A DNA stretch of 64,000 bases from Sulfuricurvum sp. (GTDB lineage: Bacteria; Campylobacterota; Campylobacteria; Campylobacterales; Sulfurimonadaceae), in contig JAUYAU010000012.1 in assembly GCA_030693335.1 (NCBI GenBank), positions 37,299 to 101,298 of the forward strand, written 5' to 3'. A program made the position numbers and the translations under genes. Shown piece by piece: positions 56,616-64,000 of the stretch (position 1 is its first letter; each line of letters starts with the position of its first letter). The notes beneath the pieces are model-generated. The model was not told the DNA's origin. It made no database searches and worked only from the letters and a program-made list of their open reading frames with translations.

Positions 56616-57509
56616 GTGGATTTACAAGCAATACGCCAAGAGCGGAAAAAATGGTTGACATGGAAAAACATAGCGCCATTACGTGACGCGATAAATCAAC
56701 TCCCCGATATCCATACAACAGTGACCTTGGGTGACACTGTAATCCTCAAAAGCGATCAGGTGGTAGATCAGAACGCTTTAGAGAAAACAGCGCGACTAAT
56801 GATGCCATGGCGCAAAGGACCGTTTGATCTGTTCGGTCTTTTTATCGATACTGAATGGCGCAGTGACCTAAAATATAATTTCCTTCGACCACATTTTAAT
56901 CTCACAGGGAAAAAAGTGGCCGATATCGGGTGTAATAACGGCTACTATATGTTTCGATTTTTAGAAGATGCTCCTGCAAAAGTGGTCGGATTTGACCCCT
57001 CCGCACTCTTTCAATCTCAATTTGATTTAATTAACCATTTTGTTAAAAGCGATATTGTATATGAGCTTTTGGGTGTGGAACATTTACCGTTTTACGAAGA
57101 AAAATTTGACGTTATTTTTTGTCTGGGTGTTTTGTATCACCGAAGTGATCCTGTTGCGATGCTCAAATCACTTTTTCAGGGATTGGAAAAAGGGGGTGAA
57201 ATTTATTTGGATACGTTTATCATTGCAGGTGATGAGCCATACGCTCTGTGTCCGCAAGGAAGCTACTCAAAAATAACCAATGTTTATTTTGTCCCGACGC
57301 TCGTAGCTTTGGAAAATTGGTGCATCAAAGCCGGATTTTCGAGTTTTGAAGTATTGGGTACAGTGGTAACAACATCGGATGAACAGCGTAAAACGGATTG
57401 GATAGAATCCCAAAGTCTTGAAGATTTTCTAAATCCGGACGATAGTACCAAAACAGTAGAAGGATATCCCGCGCCGGTGCGTGGTTATGTTCGAATCAAA
57501 AAGGGGTAA
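56616..57509 (+). CDS. cmoB: tRNA U34 carboxymethyltransferase CmoB
   Basis: A 297-residue SAM-dependent enzyme making cmo5U at the tRNA wobble position from carboxy-SAM. SAM site: [16 protein letters not shown]; family segments [13 protein letters not shown] and [15 protein letters not shown] start with GAGGTGA upstream. Slightly shorter than the E. coli enzyme. cmoA is not adjacent. Confidence 0.92.
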   Translation: MDLQAIRQERKKWLTWKNIAPLRDAINQLPDIHTTVTLGDTVILKSDQVVDQNALEKTARLMMPWRKGPFDLFGLFIDTEWRSDLKYNFLRPHFNLTGKKVADIGCNNGYYMFRFLEDAPAKVVGFDPSALFQSQFDLINHFVKSDIVYELLGVEHLPFYEEKFDVIFCLGVLYHRSDPVAMLKSLFQGLEKGGEIYLDTFIIAGDEPYALCPQGSYSKITNVYFVPTLVALENWCIKAGFSSFEVLGTVVTTSDEQRKTDWIESQSLEDFLNPDDSTKTVEGYPAPVRGYVRIKKG

Positions 57510-57511
57510 TT

Positions 57512-57994
57512 GTGGATGGTGATATAGAAGTTCAGGATGATTTAGCACATTTGATAAGCAAAGAGCAGATTAGTTTGCATACGCATATGAAAATTAATAC
57601 GAATTTTAGCGGTGAAGTAGTGACCATCAATCCGGGATATGCAAAAGTTGTTTTAGATACGCTTGAAGTTATGAGAGCCGATGAGATAGGGATGGTCCAT
57701 GGAGGATTTATCTTTGGTGCGGCTGATTTTGCAGCAATGGCTGCAGTCAATGAGCCAAATGTTGTTCTTGCATCATGTACGTGTTTATTTCTTTCACCTG
57801 TGCGCGTAGGGGATCAGGTTACCTTCATAGCAGAAGAGCACCAACAAGAGGGGAGAAAGCGCACAGTACAGGTTAAAGGATTTGTTTATGACATTAAAGT
57901 ATTTGAAGGGGAGTTCAAGACAATCATCACCGATCGTCATGTACTGCGCTTGGATTTATTGAAGAATACAAAAGAACTGGATAGAGAAGTCTGA
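57512..57994 (+). CDS. Hotdog-fold thioesterase-like protein
   Basis: A 160-residue PaaI-type hotdog protein: HGGFIFGAADFAAMAAVN is the central helix with the active-site Asp region, followed by LSPVRVGDQVTFIAE. It should hydrolyse an acyl-CoA; substrate unknown. The start lies 2 nt after cmoB. Confidence 0.82.
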   Translation: MDGDIEVQDDLAHLISKEQISLHTHMKINTNFSGEVVTINPGYAKVVLDTLEVMRADEIGMVHGGFIFGAADFAAMAAVNEPNVVLASCTCLFLSPVRVGDQVTFIAEEHQQEGRKRTVQVKGFVYDIKVFEGEFKTIITDRHVLRLDLLKNTKELDREV

Positions 57995-57995
57995 T

Positions 57996-58592
57996 CTATT
58001 CTAATCTGTCCAACCAATAACCGACATTGTGCTGCTCATGAAAGAGAGTAGTCGTATTTCCATGCCCCGGATAGAGCGTTTTATTCTCTTTCATCGAGCT
58101 CATTTTCATTAAACTTTTTTTCATCTCCTCGGGACTTGAATAAGGGAAATCATAACGTCCTATGGAATCGTGAAATAGAAAATCACCGCTAAACATCACA
58201 TCACCGATTTCAATCATCGAACACCCGGGGCAATGTCCCGGAAAGTGATGAAATTTCACTTCGGTTCCATCAAAATCAAATGTCTGATCCCCTACGACTT
58301 CCACATCTGGATAAGAGGGAGGCAAATCAGGCATCCATTCACTGCTTTGAAGTAAAAATACATCGCCTTTGGGTGTGTAAAGAGGAATGTTCAACTTTGT
58401 TTGCAGTTCATCGTTACTCCACACATGGTCAAAATGTCCATGTGTATTGAGAATTGCGACAGGGTTCGTCACGTTTTTAAGGACCCAATCGGTTGCCCCA
58501 ACGCCAGGATCAATGATAAAATCTTTCCCATCGATTTTAAGAATATAGCAATTAGTCTGATAAGGACCCATGGGTTGTTTTAGTATTTCCAT
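57996..58592 (-). CDS. Metallo-beta-lactamase fold hydrolase (glyoxalase II-like)
   Basis: A 198-residue enzyme with the H-x-H-x-D-H zinc motif (THGHFDHVW), a second His in FHHFPGHCPG, Asp in FSGDFLF and His in YPGHG. Family members cleave S-lactoylglutathione or other thioesters. Convergent with the thioesterase gene, 1 nt apart. Confidence 0.88.
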   Translation of the reverse strand: MEILKQPMGPYQTNCYILKIDGKDFIIDPGVGATDWVLKNVTNPVAILNTHGHFDHVWSNDELQTKLNIPLYTPKGDVFLLQSSEWMPDLPPSYPDVEVVGDQTFDFDGTEVKFHHFPGHCPGCSMIEIGDVMFSGDFLFHDSIGRYDFPYSSPEEMKKSLMKMSSMKENKTLYPGHGNTTTLFHEQHNVGYWLDRLE

Positions 58593-58636
58593 AATGTTAA
58601 GCTCTTTTTTTAGTCAAATTTTATCATAATACGCGC

Positions 58637-59449
58637 ATGGAACTCTACAGCACTCTTGAACATTTATTGACACTTCAGAATCCAGCTCAAAAAGTGGAAG
58701 AATTTAGAAGATTTTACGATCGATATAGCTCGGGTGATGTGACAAAAGATATGACAGCTAATACATTAATCTTTGACAAACCCTCCTATGCAGGACATCT
58801 CAATTATTGTGATCAAAAAGAAGCCCCCAGACGATCCAAACTGGGAGCCGTACGCGGACAGATATTATTGCTTCATTCCGTTGCTCATATTGAATACAGT
58901 GCGATTGATTTGGCACTGGATGCAGCTTACCGTTTTCGCGATGTTGGGGATGAATTTATTGACGATTGGCTCAAAGTAGCAGATGATGAAGTGCGCCATT
59001 TTGTCATGATCAATGACCTTTTGCATGAAATGGGAAGTTTTTACGGTGAGCACATAGTTCATGATGCATTGTTTGAGGCTTCCAAACAAACACAGACGCT
59101 CTTGGAGCGTATGGCGGTAGTACCTCGTTATTTGGAAGCAAACGGCTTGGATGCTACGCCTCTAATATTGCAAAAACTGGAGCCTTTACGCAAAGATCCG
59201 ATGGTCTTGAAAATCATTGATGCTTTGAAGATCATATTGGAGGAAGAGGTAGATCATGTACGCAGAGGGGACCGCTGGTTTCATTATGCGTGTGAGCGAC
59301 AAAAAATGACTCCTGATGTCTTTTTTGAGATCATTGAGCGCTATTACCCTCAAAGTTTTCCACGTAAAACAGCTATTAATTGTGAAGCACGTAAATCTGC
59401 GGGATTTGAGTGTCATGAACTGGAAAAAATTTCATTAATTGACTGCTGA
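58637..59449 (+). CDS. DUF455 ferritin-like protein
   Basis: A 270-residue helical protein. Metal-binding Glu/His pairs of a ferritin-like four-helix bundle are visible: HIEYSAIDLAL (E-x2-H partners), ADDEVRHF and EEEVDHV. DUF455 proteins are putative di-iron oxidases or hydroxylases, related to MiaE-like enzymes. CATAAT lies six bases before the ATG and there is no ribosome site, so the mRNA may be leaderless. Confidence 0.85.
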   Translation: MELYSTLEHLLTLQNPAQKVEEFRRFYDRYSSGDVTKDMTANTLIFDKPSYAGHLNYCDQKEAPRRSKLGAVRGQILLLHSVAHIEYSAIDLALDAAYRFRDVGDEFIDDWLKVADDEVRHFVMINDLLHEMGSFYGEHIVHDALFEASKQTQTLLERMAVVPRYLEANGLDATPLILQKLEPLRKDPMVLKIIDALKIILEEEVDHVRRGDRWFHYACERQKMTPDVFFEIIERYYPQSFPRKTAINCEARKSAGFECHELEKISLIDC

Positions 59450-59461
59450 CAATATCCTTGA

Positions 59462-62400
59462 TTAATATATTGTTTTTTTACATGGTATAAAATGCGTCAA
59501 TGCGCTTAGCAATGATGCATTGGATAACGGCTTAGTCAAAAGCATATCAAAGCCGAGACCTTCCAGTTTTTCTTTATCACTTTCAAGCACTGCTGCTGTC
59601 AGTGCGATAACCGGTATTTTTTTGTACGATTCATGCTCCATTAACTTCTTTTTTAGCGTATAGCCATCCATTACGGGCATTTGCAGATCAAGAAGGATTA
59701 GGTCTACTTCATGAATGGCTAGTTGTTCTAATGCTTCTATCCCACTCATGGCTTCAATAACCTCAAATGGATACGGATCCAGTCTTGCACGTACCAACAT
59801 CAAATTAAGATCTATATCATCAACAGACAAGATCTTAGCATTAGAAAAATCATAATGAACATCTTTTTCGTCATTTTTATTGATCACTTTGGAATAATCA
59901 AATTTCAAAGCAGGGAAATGAATCTTAAATCGGCTTCCGCGGCCAAGTTCACTCTCTACTGAGATCTTCCCATCCATAGCCGTTGCCAACTTTTCACTAA
60001 TAGCGAGCCCCAGTCCTGTTCCACCATATTTACGATTATCTTGTTGATCACTTTGCTCAAAATTATTAAATATTTTATCTTGCTCATGGGTAGCGATACC
60101 GATACCTGTATCTGTGACTATCAAAGTAATATTGGCGATACGTTCTTCTTGATCTATTTGATGTACATGTATTTCAAGAGAAATCATTCCTTTGTCTGTA
60201 AATTTAATGGCATTGCTAAGAAGATTGAAAAGAATCTGTCTCAAGCGCACTTCGTCAAGTACCCATATATTAGGCATATCGGCTGGATAATGAAGGTTGA
60301 ATTGTAGATTTTTATCAAATATTACGGGCTGAAAAACACTTTTGATCTCTTCGATTAATGCTCCCATATCAAATTCTTTATTGTCGATAGTAAGCATCCC
60401 GGCTTCAATTTTTGAGAGATCCAAAATGTCATTGATGATTTGGAGTAAACTTTTGGCACCGCTTTTAATGGATTTCAGATAGCTGATCTGTGCCACGTTT
60501 AAGTCTTCACTCTTTTCTAACAATTCGCTAAATCCCAAAACAGCATTCATGGGTGTTCGTATTTCATGACTCATGTTTGCCAGAAAAAGGCTCTTGGCAC
60601 GATTGGCAGACTCAGCTTCATTACGTGCATTAATCAATGCAAGTTCATTTTGCTTTTGCTCACTAATGTCAAAAAGACTGACAAGATAGTCTTCAGAAAC
60701 ACCTTCATCCAATAGGGAAGCACTAACTAGGAATGTTTTTGTATTATTATCTTTACATCGGATATCGATTTCGAGAGGAACAAATCGGTTGTACGAAGAA
60801 AGCATGTCATTTAGATTCTGTTGCCATGATTTAATGGCCCATTGGCGATACTCTTCATCAGGATATGCACGTGGCCACCAATCTTCGATGGTTGGAATCT
60901 CATCCAAAGTATATCCGAGTGTTTTGATAAAAGCATTGTTAATAAAAGTAATATTTCCATATTTATCATTAATTACCAGTGGCACTGGGGATGCGTCAAT
61001 AATAGTACGAGAGCGTTTTTCACTCTCCCTTAGGGCTTCTTGACGTAACAGTACCTGTTCTATTTCTTTTTGTTGCGTAATATCACGCTGTACACCAAGC
61101 CACACTTCACCATGTACCGGATGGGTAAAAGTTGAGAAATCTGCAGAACACCAAATCGCTGTGCCGTCTTTTTTTACATTTTTGAGCTCACCTTTCCAGG
61201 TCCCTTTTTCATTTAAAATTGAAAAAGGATTTAAATGCATGTTATCCTCATTGGTATCATCTAAATCATAAAGTAAGCCAATGGATTGTCCAATCAACTC
61301 ACGTTTTTCATATCCGAACATCATCTCTGCACCGAGATTGCTATAAACAATGGTGTTTGTTGATGAATCAACAAGCAGTACCGCTTCTGACATCTGCTCT
61401 AATATTCTGGCCTGCAATCGAATATCGTCTTCCAATGTTGCTTGATTATTAATCCGCTGGTGATTGTAGCGCTCCGGCATTATTGGCGGATTCATACCAA
61501 ATTTTTCGATTATAGTAAATTCACCTTCTTTGTTACAGCGTGACAAATAGGTATTGACAGAAGCATGATGAGTAACGGGGTCCATCTGTACCGTTCCCTG
61601 CGGAGAGGAGACTTGAATATTTTGCAATATTTCTACGAGTGCTTCAGAATCTAAACTTCCGGCTGCATTGGCAGCTTTCGCAAAAGCTTTGACACACAGA
61701 TACGCTCCTTCACCAAAGTTAGTCAAAATACCGTTACCATGCGGCCATATGCCATTGATACCTGGCAGTTTTGCCAAGCTGTTTTTGTATTTGTTGTTTG
61801 CTTCATTGTCAATCGTCATAAAATAGGTATTGCTGGAGTAAAAATCTTCACGTACGGACGATGGAAGAATACTTGCCATGATCTCATCATAATGTCCCAT
61901 GACTACAGCAATTTTATTTTTAAGACCGCGTTCGGTAAAGCGAGTAAGCAAGTTGATTTGATCCGCACCGGCAAAATAGGGGACAAACACATCCGGTGCT
62001 GCTTCTTCGAGGGCATCAAGGAGATGCTCAATCTCATCCAAAGGTGTTCCGATAGGACAATATTTTTCACCGACAATCTCTCCGCCGGCTTTTAACAGCG
62101 CACGTTTGGCAGCATCTATCGAACCGCGGGGCCATTCGTAATTATTACCTGCAAAGAACATTTTTGAACCGTATCTTTCCCGCATATAGGGAATCATCTT
62201 ATCGATTTGCTGATTTGGAAGAGCAGCAAAATGGAAAAAATAGCGGCTGAGAATACTTCCTTCATAAAATGAAAAATTGAGCAAAGGGATCTTGCGCGGT
62301 TCAGCTACTTGATAAGCAACCGCAATACGTGAATTGGACAGCAGATTTCCAATGATCGCACTGCAATGATGCTGATCAACAAGTTTAAATGCTGCTGCAA

Positions 62401-62584
62401 CTGCGCTGTCAGGCAAGCTTCCATCATCTTCAATGATCAATTCAAGTGGTTTGCCCAGAACACCACCATTTTCATTGACTTCATCACATGCTATTTGTGC
62501 AGCACGGGAGATTTCCATTCCATAGATACCAACTAGCCCTGTAAGCGGAGGCATAATTCCTAATTTAACTGTTTCTTGAGACAT
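59462..62584 (-). CDS. Hybrid histidine kinase with AmiC/UrtA-type ligand-binding domain
   Basis: A 1040-residue protein. Residues 5-370 match the type I binding fold of AmiC/UrtA (KLGIMPPLTG, DEVNENGGVLGKPLEL, the NNYEWPRGS segment and SPQGTVQMD near the end). Two PAS domains follow (about 395-505 and 525-640), then HisKA with His673 in NMSHEIRTPMNA, HATPase (775-890) and a receiver with Asp966. No signal peptide or membrane helix is visible, so ligand is sensed in the cytoplasm, as AmiC senses amides. ATG at 62584 has GGGGGA upstream; ATG four codons earlier is possible. Output partner unknown. Confidence 0.9.
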   Translation of the reverse strand: MSQETVKLGIMPPLTGLVGIYGMEISRAAQIACDEVNENGGVLGKPLELIIEDDGSLPDSAVAAAFKLVDQHHCSAIIGNLLSNSRIAVAYQVAEPRKIPLLNFSFYEGSILSRYFFHFAALPNQQIDKMIPYMRERYGSKMFFAGNNYEWPRGSIDAAKRALLKAGGEIVGEKYCPIGTPLDEIEHLLDALEEAAPDVFVPYFAGADQINLLTRFTERGLKNKIAVVMGHYDEIMASILPSSVREDFYSSNTYFMTIDNEANNKYKNSLAKLPGINGIWPHGNGILTNFGEGAYLCVKAFAKAANAAGSLDSEALVEILQNIQVSSPQGTVQMDPVTHHASVNTYLSRCNKEGEFTIIEKFGMNPPIMPERYNHQRINNQATLEDDIRLQARILEQMSEAVLLVDSSTNTIVYSNLGAEMMFGYEKRELIGQSIGLLYDLDDTNEDNMHLNPFSILNEKGTWKGELKNVKKDGTAIWCSADFSTFTHPVHGEVWLGVQRDITQQKEIEQVLLRQEALRESEKRSRTIIDASPVPLVINDKYGNITFINNAFIKTLGYTLDEIPTIEDWWPRAYPDEEYRQWAIKSWQQNLNDMLSSYNRFVPLEIDIRCKDNNTKTFLVSASLLDEGVSEDYLVSLFDISEQKQNELALINARNEAESANRAKSLFLANMSHEIRTPMNAVLGFSELLEKSEDLNVAQISYLKSIKSGAKSLLQIINDILDLSKIEAGMLTIDNKEFDMGALIEEIKSVFQPVIFDKNLQFNLHYPADMPNIWVLDEVRLRQILFNLLSNAIKFTDKGMISLEIHVHQIDQEERIANITLIVTDTGIGIATHEQDKIFNNFEQSDQQDNRKYGGTGLGLAISEKLATAMDGKISVESELGRGSRFKIHFPALKFDYSKVINKNDEKDVHYDFSNAKILSVDDIDLNLMLVRARLDPYPFEVIEAMSGIEALEQLAIHEVDLILLDLQMPVMDGYTLKKKLMEHESYKKIPVIALTAAVLESDKEKLEGLGFDMLLTKPLSNASLLSALTHFIPCKKTIY

Positions 62585-62729
62585 ATTGTCCCCCATAGTT
62601 TAATACTTTAGTGGAGTTTACAGCAATTACTTTATGATAAAAAAAACTTATTTATGTAAGTTATAAAGTTAAATAAATACAATATTTTATTACATTTTTA
62701 TTACATTTCACTTACGTAGTAAAAAATAA

Positions 62730-63764
62730 TTAAAAAACAATCCAGGCGCCGTCTCGATAGACCACTTGGTCTCCCAGTGTAAAGGTCTGTGTATCCGCAA
62801 AAACATCAACATGATATCGTCCATCTCTGCGTTTAAAACCGGGCTTGCCATAAATCCCGTGTTTCGCACCCAACGACAAATGAACACCGCACATACGCTC
62901 ATAGGTCCCTGTATCCGCAACGGTACGTGTTTTGCTAAATGCTCTGTTTAGACCAAAACCCAGTTCACGAACCCATACCACGCCTCCTTCATCTCTGCGT
63001 ATGTTGGAGAGTATTTGATCAAATTCAGGAATTGAATTTTCGCACTCCACTACTTGACCTTCTACTATGGTAAGGGTTATAGGGGTTTTGGGATAATTTA
63101 GTTTGTACGTGACATCCCCGAAACTGAAAATTTTGACACGTCCATTTACCGCTGTCAAATCCTGTGCTTCGGTGAACACTTCGCCAAGCGGAAACTGACC
63201 GCCAACATTGTTCATCTGCGAATAATCGCCAATATTGAGTTTGGCACATTCAAATGGCGATCCGTATACCAGCAATTCCCCGCCGGTGTCTAATACACCA
63301 GAGGGGGCAGTATCAATTTTATTTTTTAGCGCATGACCGACACCGCGATAGTAATCACAATCATAGGCAAGCGAATCAATGTAATAGGGTGCTTCCTCAT
63401 CGGACATTCTGCTTAGATGAGGGTGTTCAATCACTTTTATTTTACGCTTAAACAACTCAATGCGCATGCGAAAGTCATTGAGACGAAAACTCGTCGATTG
63501 TACCAATGCTACGAAATCAGATGGTTGCAGTTGATTAAAGATCTCTAATATTTCATCCGAAGTTGTTGTAGAAAAATCGATAAAGACGGCATCACTCAAA
63601 CAGCGCATGTAACCTTGTGAGAGAATGCTTGATAAAAGGCAATGGGTGTCATACACAACAACTGCACGATGGTCGCTGTTATGGTGAAATACTTCATTCA
63701 ACAATCCGTTTAAATATTCACCCGCTCGTGAAATCAAAATTTCGTGATCATTGTTTACATTCAT
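62730..63764 (-). CDS. M29-family aminopeptidase-like metalloenzyme
   Basis: A 344-residue protein whose C-terminal half follows the aminopeptidase T (M29) layout: GGQFPLGEVFTEA, VRELGFGLNRAF, CGVHLSLGAKHG and YHVDVFA supply the Glu, Glu, His, His and Asp metal ligands. The N-terminal half is a less conserved Rossmann-like part. Relatives include peptidases and ring-cleaving dioxygenases of the NicX type, so the substrate is open. It lies upstream of the amide-sensor-like kinase on the same strand. Confidence 0.75.
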   Translation of the reverse strand: MNVNNDHEILISRAGEYLNGLLNEVFHHNSDHRAVVVYDTHCLLSSILSQGYMRCLSDAVFIDFSTTTSDEILEIFNQLQPSDFVALVQSTSFRLNDFRMRIELFKRKIKVIEHPHLSRMSDEEAPYYIDSLAYDCDYYRGVGHALKNKIDTAPSGVLDTGGELLVYGSPFECAKLNIGDYSQMNNVGGQFPLGEVFTEAQDLTAVNGRVKIFSFGDVTYKLNYPKTPITLTIVEGQVVECENSIPEFDQILSNIRRDEGGVVWVRELGFGLNRAFSKTRTVADTGTYERMCGVHLSLGAKHGIYGKPGFKRRDGRYHVDVFADTQTFTLGDQVVYRDGAWIVF

Positions 63765-64000
63765 GGTTTTCCCTCATACGAATGATGTAATTATAGCTAA
63801 CCATCTTAAACCCTGAATGGGGTTACGTTAACGAGAATTTTGTTACCATGCTATAAAATATAAACCATCCTATAAAGAATAGCTTAAAGCACTAGTGTGT
63901 TTTTAGGGTGTGCTTTATGGTTTGATTTTTTGAGCATTTTTAACAAAGTGTTCAAATGATCAAATTTAAAAAAAGTAATGCATTTATAAATTGGTCAAAG
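63765..64000. other. Intergenic region at the right edge
   Basis: No open frame that I support. It contains a short AACCC/GGGTT hairpin near 63811, a CGTTAACG palindrome near 63826, and a 7-bp inverted repeat AAAGCAC (63886-63892) / GTGCTTT (63910-63916) that could be an operator. It probably holds the promoter of the M29-like gene. Confidence 0.4.

Noticed and set aside
63811..63827. Rho-independent terminator near 63.8 kb
   Set aside because: The AACCC/GGGTT hairpin is short and is not followed by a T-run on either strand.

Overview
The window reads as part of a Campylobacterota (epsilonproteobacterial) chromosome, most like a Sulfuricurvum/Sulfurimonas-type diazotroph. I base this on gene content and protein style: queuine, PdxA/PdxJ and carboxynorspermidine-type polyamine genes, RNase Y, CmoB, a neelaredoxin-type superoxide reductase, many c-di-GMP proteins, short intergenic gaps and moderate AT richness. 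The genus is an inference; no rRNA or tRNA gene is present to fix it.

Region 1 (1-14 kb) is a nitrogen-fixation island. Two divergent operons leave the 4.2-4.4 kb gap. Rightward: nifB, nifV, a GNAT protein, a FeoA-like protein, a CCE_0567-type small protein, a Cys-rich small protein and a second GNAT, followed by nifH, an unrecognised 119-residue gene, nifD, nifK and two small unrecognised genes. Leftward: a NifX-like protein, a thiol-peroxidase-like protein without its peroxidatic cysteine, a SIR2-like protein, then clpP and clpX only 2-11 nt apart, so the protease genes appear to be part of a nif-controlled operon. The nifH, nifB and nifX-like promoters share the element AGAAC-N5-TTGCAT (a -24/-12 sigma-54-like element), and TGT-N10-ACA motifs of the NifA type lie upstream of all three. 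A HepT/MNT toxin-antitoxin pair lies at the left edge.

Region 2 (14-39 kb) is mostly ordinary chromosome: a CPA2 antiporter, two EAL-HDOD proteins, superoxide reductase, glyS, NlpC/P60 peptidase, hemH, HAD phosphatase, a DUF695-RraB fusion, an MFS-acyltransferase fusion next to dgkA, both carboxynorspermidine pathway genes (separated), pdxA-pdxJ-tgt.

Region 3 (39-51 kb) is rich in signalling: a PAS-GGDEF-EAL protein with a broken GGDEF site, recQ, a lone mlaE, radA, an active-looking diguanylate cyclase, a NIT-PAS-HD-GYP protein, a histidine kinase/response regulator pair and a MazEF pair.

Region 4 (51-64 kb) holds ftsY, a TlpA-like lipoprotein, 5-formyl-THF cyclo-ligase, rny, a DUF3365 haem protein, a cation diffusion facilitator, cmoB, a hotdog thioesterase, a metallo-hydrolase, a DUF455 ferritin-like protein, a hybrid histidine kinase carrying an AmiC/UrtA-type ligand-binding domain with no membrane segment, and an M29-like metallopeptidase.

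No gap longer than 300 bases lacks a gene. I saw no tRNA, rRNA, CRISPR array, insertion sequence or prophage. The points most worth a second look are the nif-linked ClpXP operon with an altered ClpX substrate loop, the uncharacterised small genes inside the nif operons, the shared nif promoter architecture, and the cytoplasmic amide-sensor-like hybrid kinase.
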